Positions 43,413 to 54,569 of a DNA stretch of 64,000 nt are shown here, in pieces. The stretch's first letter is position 1; every line of letters starts with the position of its first letter. The position numbers and the translations under genes are program-made. Origin of the DNA: Chaetomium olivaceum (taxonomy: Eukaryota; Ascomycota; Sordariomycetes; Sordariales; Chaetomiaceae). The notes beneath the pieces are model-generated. The model searched no databases, had not been told where the DNA came from, and saw only the letters and a program-made list of their open reading frames with translations. The stretch covers positions 1 through 64,000 of the forward strand of contig JAYWVB010000081.1 in the NCBI GenBank assembly GCA_039881045.1, in the 5' to 3' direction.

Positions 43413-44119
43413 TTATTATTATTTCCTACACCGATATGCCCTGGGGCGCGCCGGTCCTTCTACTGCTATTTACAAAGGGAACCGTACCGTATAGGCCGGA
43501 TAAAAACCTCTGTCTACCACTTTGAGACAACAATCTGTGAATCCGTCATACTGCAAAAGAAAGAAGGCCCTTTGCCGGCCTCCGTGCCCTCTAGCCCTCC
43601 CCATCCACTGTTTCTAGCTCCAGCCTTCTGGCTAGGCTATACTCCAGTAGCCGGCCAGAGTCCATCAGCCAGCCAAGGACCTTCCTAACAAATCTTCTGC
43701 TCCGGGCACCTACTCCCCGTAATACGGTTTGTAGGTCCCGATGTGACCGAATCTCTCTGCCGTCCCACGGCCTTTGTAACGGCGGGTCGGGGCACCAAAC
43801 CACCAAGTGCTCCACTGTCTCCCTGCCTCTCCCGCACTCGCAATAGGGGGTACGGACCTCCGGGACTTTCACCCTGAACAGGTAGTCCCGGAGGCCTATA
43901 TCCCCGATACGGGCCTGGGAAGGAGGGAGCTCTGCGCCTTTGTAAGACCTTCGTGTCTCATCAGAGCTTTGTCGGTAAATAAGAGGGCTGGGGGGTCTTC
44001 GTCGGCTATCCCCCTGTTTAATACCCTCTGTCGAGTAGTACTTTGTTGACTAGCTCTCTGTTGTTCCCACCGGGCCTGCCAGGCCAGTTCGACCACCTCC
44101 TTGGTATTCGACCCCCTAT
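43413..44119 (-). mobile_element. Short 5'-truncated LINE (Tad1-like) insertion
   Basis: A minus-strand fragment of about 0.7 kb encoding only the C-terminal end of ORF2. It has the region GLTKAQSSLL (frame 1) then QARIGDIGLRDYLF (after a one-base slip), the zinc-site block CECGRGRETVEHLVVWC and the tail VLGWLMDSGRLLEYSLARRL, ending at 43591, followed by a 3' UTR. The 3' end on the minus strand is a short (AAT)n tract at 43413-43425, and a 14-bp direct repeat flanks the element. This is the hallmark of target-primed reverse transcription with severe 5' truncation. Same family as 21400-23825. Confidence 0.9.
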
Positions 44120-44133
44120 TGAATTGTGAATTA
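44120..44133. repeat. Target-site duplication, right copy
   Basis: Exact 14-bp copy of 43399-43412. Confidence 0.85.
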
Positions 44134-44833
44134 AGCTCATATCGAGATCTATATACCCCAATGTCTAGTGGGTCTTAACCCGGACTCCCAAGGACGTCAA
44201 ACCCACCGCCTTCCTTTAAATGGCATGAGCGAGATTGAAGGCAGCTGTGCCATGGCGTTGTGGGAATGCAAACCATGTGAAGCTAACCCACGCTTGCCGC
44301 AGGTCAGGTAAGGTTAGCGGCGAGCAATATATTGTAGCAAGGCTGCCCCCCCTTTAAACCTTTGTGCTTATCTCAACCCTATTATGCCCAACTCGTCTTT
44401 TACGTCTTCGCCCTGTCGACTCACCCAGCCCCCTCAAGTAAGCGAGGACGGTGCCTATGCGTCACCCTCCCATGCCAGACAACTTCTGTATGCTCCCGAA
44501 GCCGTGGTACCAAAACACGCAAGTCTTCTCATGTGCGCGTTCTGTGCGCGTAATCACTGTGTATTCAATGTCTGTGTGGCCTCAAGCTCCGCTCTCCGTG
44601 TCGGAACCGCGCAGACGTCGTGGAACGGTAGTGGGATGTACACATCACATCGTTACCCCAAGAGACAGCGTTATACACTTTGTGAAGCCACGTGGACAAA
44701 ACTGCAGGTATTATCCCCTCTCGGTAATCAGTCTTGTTGCCATCCAGGCTACCTACGGCTCTCAGATGATCAGCAACCGTTTAGGTCATCGACAAACCAC
44801 CCTGAGCACAGCGCCTGACCGAGCACTAAGAAT
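44134..44833. other. Gene-free interval
   Basis: About 0.7 kb upstream of the small membrane protein. Open frames at 44384 and 44451 lack features and probably are leader sequence. Confidence 0.45.
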
Positions 44834-45208
44834 ATGAAAAGCAACGACGCACTCGCGCTCATCATCCTCGCCTACGTGGCCCTCGGTTTTGTGGTGTGCT
44901 TCTTCATCGTCCGTTTTGCCATCGCCATGCGCCGCCGAATACATGGCTACTCGACAAACTCGTCGGGGTCATCAAAATCGAACTGTTCGACTGGCTCATC
45001 CGCGACTTACGAGAGCAGCCGGTCGAGTGCATCAACCGCGGGGCTGGAACAGACCACGGGCCCACTACCTCCTGCTCCCCCACCGGTCTCGTTTGCCTTC
45101 CCGCCGCCTCCGCCGGTCGTGCCCTCTTTCCCACCTCCTGTCAGCTCGGGCGGCGTCACGGGTTATCCACGGGGCCCGGTGCCACCACCGCCGCCACCTG
45201 TTAACTAG
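44834..45208 (+). CDS. Small single-pass membrane protein with Ser-rich and Pro-rich tail
   Basis: A single-exon protein of 124 residues. Residues about 6-28 form one membrane helix (ALALIILAYVALGFVVCFFI) followed by basic residues (AMRRRIHGY), so the tail should be cytosolic. The tail is Ser-rich (about 40-68) and then strongly proline-rich with PPPPP runs (about 76-123), suited to binding SH3 or WW domains. Family not recognised. Composition and the clean N-terminal helix support a real gene, but length is short and there is no splice evidence. Confidence 0.6.
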   Translation: MKSNDALALIILAYVALGFVVCFFIVRFAIAMRRRIHGYSTNSSGSSKSNCSTGSSATYESSRSSASTAGLEQTTGPLPPAPPPVSFAFPPPPPVVPSFPPPVSSGGVTGYPRGPVPPPPPPVN

Positions 45209-45548
45209 AACGGAGGCAGAGGCGGCAATGGTATCCAACGTTGAAATTGGAAGGAGGTTTGGCCATTGTGCTCGTCTTGAGGCTAGGAGGGGATTGGAAA
45301 TGGAACGTTGGAAAACAAAAGGGGCTCGGGGGCGTCCACCACAGCCATCTGGGGGATGGTCTTCAGGGCTACGTCTCAAAAGTCCGAGTCGGCCATGTCG
45401 AATACATACTCTGTGACTATCAAACTGGTGTCCGATGATATTGATTCATTTGCTCATCCATCTTAATGTCTCTAACGAATACTCGTTCCACCGATTCAAA
45501 CTACCCACGTGCACAGGTCATTTGTGCCCGTTACCAATAAATACTTGC
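45209..45548. other. Gene-free interval
   Basis: About 0.34 kb between convergent 3' ends. Nothing recognised. Confidence 0.5.
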
Positions 45549-46383
45549 TCAGCCGCTCCACACGGCCGGTCCAGGGGGCTTGTAGGAATCCGGCTGGATG
45601 GAATAGATGTTGACCAGGATGCCTGGGTCGTTGCTCGAATAGGCACCCGGCAGCGCAACCAGCGGGCCTGGCGTGCCGTTGCCGCCCCCGGTGATCTGGA
45701 TCTGCGAGCAGGCAAGGTAGAACTGGGCCTTGTTGGGCTGCGACGCCATGTGTAGGGCGATCTGCTCGACCCGGAGGATATACTCGCCGTCCGGAGTGTT
45801 GGCAGGAATGGTAGCCTTGGTGGTCTCGTAGGTGTCTGTATTGATTGTGGTCAGCGGGTGCTCATCATAGGCAGATATCGAAAGTTGTCGCGTCATACTC
45901 TGACCCGGCCAAACTAGCTGCTTGTTGTTGTCGGTGGTGGGCATCGTGGTCGCGATCTTGAACCAGACAGCGCCAGAACCGTCGAACGTCTTGGCCGACG
46001 AGCCGGAAGGAACCTTGGCGAGATAGTACTGCGTCGGACCGGGGTGGTTGATCTGCTGCGTCGATACATAGTTGACGGTGGCCCCGGCCGGCACCGTCAC
46101 CACGTTGGAGGCCGTCTGCGACGAGTAGCAGCGGATGTCGCCGCTGGTCGGGTTCTCAACTCCCTGTTTGCTCTGTGCGTTTTTGGTCATGCGGGTAGCG
46201 GACCAGTCCTTGTCTTCGGGCTTCCCATTAACTACCAGTCGCGGAAAGGTGTCTGATTGAGGGCATTAGCTGCATGTCTTCAACTAGCCGGGGCCAGGCT
46301 AAAGGGGGAAGGGGGTTGGCCGGGACCATACAGTGTGCTTGGACAGCCGTAGCTGCAAGCAGCAACCCAGCGATGAGCTGCAT
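45549..46383 (-). CDS. Lytic polysaccharide monooxygenase, AA9 (former GH61)
   Basis: A secreted copper enzyme of 251 residues that cleaves cellulose oxidatively. Exons 46383-46332 and 46252-45549 are joined by a 79-nt intron exactly after the signal peptide. The signal is MQLIAGLLLAATAVQA, leaving His17 as the mature N-terminus, the first copper-brace ligand. The second histidine is His87 in NHPGPTQYYLAKVP, and the axial-site pair lies in AQFYLACSQI. Conserved AA9 blocks DIRCYSS, GSGAVWFKI, IPANTPDGEYILRVEQIALH and DPGILVNIYS follow. There is no CBM1 module or linker at the C-terminus. Neighbours are a second AA9 gene and a CDH-type dehydrogenase on the same strand. Confidence 0.96.
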
Positions 46384-47381
46384 TCTGAGAATTGTTGTTG
46401 TTGTGCCGGGGGCCGAGAAACCCTTCGGATTGCTATAAGCGCGGGCGGTGCGAACACATATGGGATCTCAGGGGGGAGGGTCGAGGCCCACGTCTCTTAT
46501 GTCTAACTTTTGACAGGCGATGGCTCCATTGATCGGCAGGTCGGGTCAACGCCAGCATGTTCCCTGTGTTGATCCCCAAATAGAGTATTTCTGGTGCCAT
46601 TGAGCGTTGCGACATTACCGGATCGGGCGTCGTGCCCTGCGTGTTCAACCGCCGAACCAAGTATGGTTTACCCACTCCCGGGATGGAACTGCCGAATCCT
46701 GGGGTATGTTGAATCTGAGTGCTTGGAACACGGGTCACAAAAGAGCCCAGTAATTAACTTATATTAACTCTTCGGCACACGCTCGTTAGGCGTTCCGGGG
46801 TGTATCCCAGCTCCCTTGTCCGTGGAGCATACGCCCGAAACAGGCACAGGTCATTCCAAACGAGATATTCGACGACAGACATGACTCCGTTGAAGTCTGA
46901 TCGGCATTAGTCTCTCCTCTCACTCCATCTCACAACCCAACTCATATCTCCCACGATTATAGCCTAAAGCCGGCCTTAGTTTTCACCGTTGACTGCGGCC
47001 TTGGGAAACATTTCTACGTGTATATTCAACAGGTTCAAACCAACTTCAGCAAATCTGCTGCGAGTAGATATGTCTTGAAAGCGTATCATGACCGGGAGCC
47101 TCATACCGAACAATATTCAAGGGTTAGATGTGAACAATGTGGTGTCACTCAGCCGTTGTCATCTCATATGCCTTAGCCAATGTTGCAGTTTATGTTCATG
47201 GTTTAGATGTCTATATACAAGTTGTCTCGCTAACCAATTGGCCACCTGTCGAGCGGGCATCGGCCGCCTACTAGGTATGATAGAAACGAAGGCTCATTTC
47301 GCTTTTGGTAAGTGGACACCGCCCACCCACCATCCGCCCAGCTCCTTCCTTCTAGGCAATTCCCTCTACCAGCCGAGCAGC
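46384..47381. other. Gene-free interval between two AA9 genes
   Basis: About 1 kb holding the promoter of the left AA9 gene. No gene supported. No convincing shared regulatory element; a CCGGGG word (possible CreA-type site) sits at 46406-46411, within the likely 5' UTR. Confidence 0.5.
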
Positions 47382-48148
47382 TTAGCACTTGAATACCGGG
47401 GGGCCGGGGTTCTGGTACGAGGTCGGGATCGGCCAGTTGATGTTGATCAGGATACCGGGGTCCGAAGCCTTGTACGCGCCAGGGAACGAGACCTTGTTGG
47501 ACGGCTCAGTGCTGCCGCCACCGGTGACATCGATCTGGGCGCAGCTAATGTAGAACTGGGCACCACCTGAGCTCTGAGCGACGTGCAGTCCGATGTGCTC
47601 AGCGCGGAGCAGGTATTTGCCGGCCTTGATGCAGCTCGGGATGGGGACATCGAACGAGCTCTTGCCTGTAAAGTGAGAACTGTCAGTGGCGCCGTATCAC
47701 ACGATTTGCAAGGCTCGCAATTCTACAAGGCACTCCTGCAGTGGAGAGACATACCATTGCTAGGCCAGGTGAGCTGGGAGCCGAAGTTGGGCTGCTCGTG
47801 GTACACCTTGAACCACACGGCACCGTCGCCGTTCCACGACTTGACGTCTTGTCCATCAGGAACGCGAGCCAGGTAGAACTGCATGGGGCCCGGGTGGTAG
47901 ATGTTGGGGTTGGCGGAGTATTTCACCGAGGAACCGGCCGAGACGGACAAAACTTCCTGAGCCCCGGCGGGGCTCGACTGGAAGCAGCGAATCTGAGCCG
48001 AGTTGACATCGCCAACGAAGCCGTTGTTCTGCCAGTTGTCGGCCCTGCGGACGTGCTGCCAGTCGGAGCCGCTGCCGACCTTGGGAAGGGTGTAGTGGGC
48101 GCTGGCGCCGAGGGCGGCGCCCAGGAGAGCAAAGGTGGTGGTCAACAT
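47382..48148 (-). CDS. Lytic polysaccharide monooxygenase, AA9 (second copy)
   Basis: A secreted protein of 225 residues from exons 48148-47755 and 47665-47382 (89-nt intron, phase 1). The signal peptide MLTTTFALLGAALGASA leaves His18 as mature N-terminus (HYTLPKV). The second copper His is His85 in YHPGPMQFYLARVP; AQFYISCAQIDV supplies the Gln/Tyr pair. Other AA9 blocks are AQIRCFQS, GDGAVWFKVY, IPSCIKAGKYLLRAEHIGLH and DPGILINIYWP; it ends at FKC without CBM1. The intron position differs from the neighbour's, so the two are not a recent tandem duplication. Probable substrate is cellulose or hemicellulose. Confidence 0.96.
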
Positions 48149-49997
48149 GGTGAAGGTTGCGGAAGGTCACAACGTCAGTGGCTGGTCTTCTCATCCGGGT
48201 TCCCGGTATGAGGACTCTGTTTTATACTAGTACTGCTGGGCCTCCCGCCATCGTCGGTATTGCTCATCCTCTCCAGATCGGGTTGGCTCCGTCGATGGAC
48301 CGAATTTCTCTTCTTGGCAAAGCTGGCATTCCCGGATTCTACCCAAAACTGCCCGACCTGGATTCCGGTAGCCGCCTGCCGCCTTGGCCCGGCCGGCTAA
48401 AGTGCAGCTCCGACCACTTACAAGAGGTGCCGATATTGTTGAGTTTCTCAAACAGATCAACGGCACTTCGCTCCGCGTCCGTCTGTCCCATGGTCCACTA
48501 ACACGGCCCCTGCGAGTGCATTGTGGAGTGCATGAATCCCGCACAAGCGACACGGGGATGCTCTCCTGGAAACCAAAAGATTCGAACCGACTTGTCTGGG
48601 GCCTGGCGTCATCTCTTGGCTTTTTGGGCCGAGACCTTTGTGTCCCAGTGCATGGGTGGCCTCGCACCTTACGGCAGGCTTGGAACATCTCCGCCGAGGA
48701 CTTGGGCAGACCGCTGGCGGCGTGGTGATGCATGGACGCTCCACAGCACCAACCCCTTGCCATTCTGTTGGAGGCGGAATCGCTGTCAAACGGTCCGAAT
48801 ACCAGACGCTTCCGTACACGCCCTTCCGCCTTTCCACGATCAGCTAGGCCGCCATGGCGCGATGTATGCACATTGCTAGGTATCTATGTATAGCATTGTT
48901 GGTGATCGGCGCAGGGACACAAGGGGCAACCATAATCCAACTATTCCTTTGCCGGTGTGTGTGCCTACATGTATTATGCCCACCCCGAGGCTTCGAGATC
49001 CTAGCCATTCCACGTTCGCGACCGTGCCGCTCATGTCCCCCACGTCGTGTAAGTGCCCCTAGCCATGAGCAAATGGCATGGGTATCGGCTCGATTTGGAA
49101 CGTTGCCCTGCCAGGCTCGGAGTTCCGGGAACTGATCCTGAGGCGGTGTCAAATCGTCCGTCCGCTTCATGACCTGCAAAGCTGACGTCCCGGTTGGTAT
49201 ACCCAGCGCTAGCAATTGGCGCGGTTCGAGTCAGGTGAGGTACGTTTCTCCCTGATCAACAACAGAGTGCACGCAGCCAATGACCAATGGCCCTGGTAAG
49301 CAGCTCAAGATGAGGTGGCATATTGATTAATTCAAAGGCACCAGCTGATCCCGAACGGGTGTGAAGCGTGCCGGTTTCCTGTTTTCGAAATTCCATCCGG
49401 GTTGGTTGCGCAATATTGTCCGTTATTAACGCAAACAACAAATTGCGCGCCACTTGAGGCAGGAATTCCTCTGAGATCTGGTACTTCCCTTCCAAACCCG
49501 TACGCTCCAAACAACCGCGGTTTCTTGGGTGGATGTATAGAAACGTTATCGCTCCTCCCGAGCACCGCGCGTGTTACAGCACCGAGTCCGAGAAAGGTAC
49601 CAAAGCAAATCCCTGGGTCCTCTGAATATTGCTTTTGTTCCTCCTTTCCGTCGAAGCCGTGTTCCGGTCACCCCAGAAGAAACCGTTGGTTCTAGGCTGA
49701 TACTATTGTGTCGGCCGCCGTCAGCCTTTTCCACACCAATGCTAACATGTATCCGGTCATCGGTCTTCACAACTCATTTCTACATCTCACGACGAGTAGC
49801 ACTATCCACATGTACTGTGCTGTGCTGAAGACATTATATTCATTCCAAGTTAGATAAGTGATATACGGCAAGCTGACATCCCAGATACAGCTATCTGGAC
49901 ATACAACCTGAATACGGCGTTTCCGACTATCGTTTCAATCCACAAAGCTAAGCCTCGGTGCCTAAACAAGCCCTGGCTGAAATCAAGTAGGAGAAGG
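48149..49997. other. Gene-free interval between AA9 and CDH-type genes
   Basis: About 1.85 kb. No gene is supported; a plus-strand frame at 48854-49135 has a hydrophobic N-terminus but no other support. It includes the promoter of the AA9 gene, with a GGCTAA word (XlnR/XYR1-type) at 48395-48400, about 250 bp upstream of its ATG. Confidence 0.5.
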
Positions 49998-52246
49998 CTA
50001 CGAGGATTCCGCGGTCTCCGGTGCCGGCAACGCCAAAATCTTGTCCGCTGCGTGTTCGGCCGCAATAACAATGGCAGCCGATGGGTTACCCGTGATATGT
50101 CCCGGGAATATGGAAGCGTCAACGACAAAGATGTTGTCAGTCCCGTACACCTTCGTGTTGAGGTCTACCACCGAGGTGCCGCCAGTCCGTCCGTCGTCAG
50201 TGCCGAGCTTGGCCGTGCCTAAAACCAGAAACTGTCAGTCCCTTGTCATCAAAAGCAAACGGTGAATAGCCAGGGAGCCTTACCGATCCAGTGATTGGCG
50301 CAGCGGCGTGCGGGAGTAGCCGGTATCTGCCATGAGCCACTCGTGTCAGCAAGAGCTCCTGCCGCCCGAAGGCCCTAGGTGGGCTTAGATTTGTGCTCAC
50401 CGAGTCTACAAAATCCTCGACCGTGATGTTTGAGGGAGGGGTGATCCACGTCAGATTTGCTACACCCTTCAACGACTCTTTGAGGTTGGTGATTCCCTGG
50501 ATAACTGCTTCCCTATCATGTTCGTCACGGAGGTAAGGGGGCGTAGAGACGATGGTGTTCAGCTGCCTCGTGATGGTCATCCGGCCTCGGGACAGAGAGC
50601 CTGTACCTAAGTACTGGGTAACCGTCATCGAAGCTACTCCCCGTCAGCATTCTCTCCTATCAGCTCGCTCGACCCCTTAATCTGACTCACTGTTGAGTTT
50701 GCCCTCGACACGAGCCTGCCACTGGAGGTGACGAGGGATACCATCGCTTCCAGTGATGATCTCCCAGAACTGAGTCACACAGTTAGTAGAGAGAATAAAC
50801 AGCAGCCACTTCCCGAATAACATTATGGCTTACAATCGGTCCAATATTAGGGGCAGCTTGGGCCAGCGGACCAGTTCTGTTGGCTACCTCTCGTCAGCTT
50901 GTTTACCCTCTGCCTCACGGTCTGGACTCCTCCCAGAACCTACCTAAATAAGTCTCAGTGTCGCTAATAATGGGATCGTCCCAAGCACCATAGTAGTCGT
51001 AGAAAACCACGTCTGGATGTGCAATCTCGACATCCGTCTATGAAGGGGCAGTCAGCGGTGTCCGATCCCTTCTGCCTCCTTTTCATACCACCTGTGGGAA
51101 CTGATAGTGGAAGAACTTACGCCGACATGGTCGTTCAAGTTATGGCCTACCGGCAGGTTGATCCACTGCTCAGAATCAATCATGGTCGGGCCGTCAGTCG
51201 AGTTCTTGACAACGTTCAATTGGTCCGTCGGCCCAATACCGCCTAGTCACTTTCGGTCAGTCTAACAGGTCCTCTAGTTTCAGTCGAGGGGGGAATGTTT
51301 ACTCCTGAATAGCAGCTTTGCCGAGCCAAATGCTCCCGCCGCAATAATCACTCGACCCGTGCCGGGGGTGAGCGCGACGGTACCAGCATGGCCAGCTCCG
51401 CTACACTGCACCTCGACACCGGTAGCATGTCCGCCTTCCCGAATCACCCGTCTCACGGTTGTATTCATCCACAGAGTGAAGCTCTGGCGCTCAAATGCCG
51501 ACACGAGATAGGTGGCCAAGGGACCGCCTCTCTCGCCGCCAGAATACATGAAGGTGCTGTGCCCAAAGGTGCGGTTCTTCTTGTCCGGGTGATCGTTTGG
51601 AATCAGGTATTCCCAGCCCGCTGTCTCGAGGCTGTTGCCCAACATGTCGAAGCCCTGAGATAGGTATCGCTTGCCGTCCATCGAAGGCGCAATGGTGCCG
51701 GGGATCCGAGAGAAAACCCGCTCCGTAGCGGCCGCTACATCCTTACTGTGCCAACCCTCGGGAAAGTTGACGTCCCAGTCGTCAGGGTGCGGCTTCCACC
51801 ACAGTCCTGCGTTGACCGCGGTTCCGCCGCCGAGCATGCAACCCGCCATCTGGTCGACATCGGTACATATCGCGCCGGTCGGATCAGCCCAGATTTGATT
51901 GCATAGACCGGGGACGTCAAAGCGAGTTAGACTCGTGTCGGCCAGCCAGTCGGGCTTCATTATCCCGCCCCATCGCCCGGTCGACGGCGGCCCCTTCTCG
52001 ATCAACAGTACCTTGTGGCCGGCTTCGCTCAAGCGGTCCGCGATGGGGATGCCACCGGCCCCGGATCCTACAACAATGTAGTCGTATGTCTCGGTCGAGG
52101 AGACGTTGGCACATTGTGCCTGCGCCGCTGCTGGCTGCAGCCCTGGAGGAGGTCATCAGACAGTGTGACCGGGACTTGGTCTGCGGTTTTCACTTACAGA
52201 GCGCCAAAGCGCCCCCGGCCGCCACCAACTTGGAAACGGCGTGCAT
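49998..52246 (-). CDS. Cellobiose-dehydrogenase-type GMC flavoenzyme without cytochrome domain (AA3_1-like)
   Basis: Nine exons (52246-52198, 52142-51303, 51242-51121, 51037-50944, 50883-50834, 50769-50691, 50633-50401, 50326-50284, 50218-49998) give a protein of 576 residues; all junctions are in phase and every intron is 55-83 nt. Residues 1-23 are a signal peptide (VAAGGALALWLQPAAAQA). The FAD-binding start DYIVVGSGAGG lies at about 36-47, followed by GMC blocks GCMLGGGTAVNAGLWWKPHP, the CDH-like RSGIGP, TYLANRTGPLAQAAPNIGPI and RCANHWIGTAKLGTDDG with the active-site His, then GHITGNPSAAI with the matching Asn. The usual N-terminal haem-b cytochrome domain is absent: the signal leads directly into the flavin domain. 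It should oxidise cellobiose-like sugars outside the cell. It lies next to two AA9 genes. Confidence 0.94.
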
Positions 52247-54569
52247 GTCGACTCGAGTCGGAATATGCAGATTGATAAAAGAGAACTCGGCTCGGCAGAG
52301 GACTTTGGTGGGCAGTCGAATACGAGTCCCCCTCCTGACACCATCGATGAGGAACTAGGACCTCTTAAACCCCAACACGAGCCGACCAGCCCAGAGGCCG
52401 ACGGATCCAGGGGCTCACCGTCGGGGTTTCGCCCCCATATTTCCCCATCGCTGAGTGCGGAGATTTTCTCGAAGTCTTCGGTCAAGATTGGAGAACTCTA
52501 TTAGCCGAGAGTGCGGGATGCCAGAACGTGGCAGTCAGCATGCGCGGTTCGGTTCAACAAGCATGTCCGGGGTGCATCCTTTCAATCTATTCGAGCGGGG
52601 AACCCTCCCAAAAAGCTGGGGTATATATTAATGCTGGCATCTCTCCTGTATTACCAAGCTTCTTCTCTCCTTCCTCGTGATGCCAAGTTCCACGCCACAA
52701 CTCTTGCATGTCGGTCTGTCCGTCTTTCTTCCCACTGATTCCCCCTATTGGTGAGCAGTACCCCTGACCCAAGGAATAGGACTGCATTCACTGGTCCATT
52801 GCTCCTACGATGGAACTCGGCCGGGAGGGGGTGATAGCACATGGCAGCCATCAGCAAGGGGCCAAGTCGGGGATGGCTGCCTTTTCGAGAGTGCCCCTTT
52901 TCTTCATTTGGTCTCTGAGTTTATCCCGGGGATCACAGGCTGAATTTTAGAGGAGTTCGGCATATTTCATGTTGTTCAGGCGTGGCTAGAGAAGCTGAGT
53001 CGAAAATAACAAGTTCACTAGCCTGCCCTACGGAGAGTTAAATCGAGTTCCGGGATGGATCTACATTTGATGCCGTGGCCATGGAAGGCGGAGAAGGGTC
53101 TGAACTGACTTTATTTCGGGAACCCTGGTTCGTCGTCAATTCCCCGGACTCCTCCGGCTGAAAGAGAACGTGGGAGCCGATATACATCATTGCCGATTTT
53201 CACGGCAGATCCCCAGCGTTGGGATGACAAGACCCTGCAACCCGTCTTCGGGTATGCAACCAGTTGTGCAGGCACGGGTTACTGTGGATCTGATCGGTGT
53301 GATGGTCAAGGGAACCGTTGGCCCCGTCTCCTCCGCATAATGGGGTATGCAATTAGGTGAAGTATCACACGGCGGCATGAGAAGAGATCGTCCTGCCAGC
53401 GATGCACCTATCAGATATCAATTACTAGCTAGACACACCAGAGCGCCCCTGCTAATATAAATAAATGTACCTGCCCAGAGCAGTCCTGCTTAAAGCCCCG
53501 TGTTGGATGAAAACCACATACCTAACCAATTGAACAGCAATGTATGTACAGGTATGTACCTGGGTATGAAATGACAGGGCCAGTCTTATCAGAGCAACCG
53601 CAGGCCCATCTTCTTAGGACGACCAGCCAACAGCGGTGATAAGACTCGAGGTGCGGTAGTTAGCGAAAGGGAATGAATGTCAACATTCCCCCCAAACGTT
53701 GAAGCCTATATGAGCTAGCGAGGGAGGCTACACTGCTACGCAGCACATACCCACCCACCTACATACCTACACTATGCATGTAGGTAGTTGTCACTATCCT
53801 CCGACAATAAGTGATAATTGCTTATTGGTCCCTCATGGGGACTCCATACTGTGTAAACCTGACTCTTAACAAAACTTCAAAGTCGAGTGATCATTGAAGC
53901 GAGGCTTCAATAACAATCTTAACCAGGAACTGCACTAACAACTGTTCGTATTTCTCAAAAAGTTCGGGCTCCTCCATGTGCCTCCCAAAATAGCTTGAGC
54001 TTAGGTACCGAAGTTGCTTCTTAGTCGACCAAATATTCGTCGAGGCAGCTTGGGGCAGAGGTCGAAGTCTGTACGGACATACTTGTACTTCGTGAACCAA
54101 TGAGGCCCATGGTTCTCACGTGGGAACCCGCTTGGTGAGGAAGGCTGATTGTGGAAGATGGAAGAATCTCTCGGCTGAACGTGAACGTGGCCTTTTCGCG
54201 CCGTCGGAGCGTGCGTGGTCGCCCTGGTGGGGCTCAGCCGATGCTGGGGCCAGTAAGGCGGCCGGGTTCTTACACTCAGGACGGAAAAACCGCAACGCCG
54301 GTGCCCAGCAATCGCTCCTGCAAACCGAAACCAACAGGGGCCCTGGGGAGAGTGGAGCTCGTTCGGACAGTTCAACTGTCAATTGCCTCCCGGAAATCAG
54401 ATTGCGTGTTTGGCGGCAGCCCATTTGTGGGGACATTTCCAGATCCAAAAAAAAACTCGCGGCGTTGCCCCCTATCAACCTTCCACGTTGGCATCCGCAA
54501 AACAGTCGCGCGTAAATCGAGAAGACACGAAACCGATTTTCCTTCGCGACGCTCGACTCAATAGTCACA
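52247..54569. other. Long gene-free interval
   Basis: About 2.3 kb without a supported gene. It includes the CDH promoter, with TTAGCC (reverse of GGCTAA) at 52501-52506, about 255 bp upstream of that ATG. GTAC/CTACC microsatellite-like words occur at 53530-53560 and 53745-53785. The right end is the promoter of SND3. Confidence 0.5.

Noticed and set aside
44384..44837. 144- and 128-codon frames upstream of the small membrane protein
   Set aside because: Two frames overlap each other and neither shows motifs or a clean N-terminal signal.
48854..49135. 93-codon plus-strand frame with hydrophobic, Cys-rich N-terminus (effector-like look)
   Set aside because: Composition is erratic after the first 40 residues, and there is no splice, family or context support.
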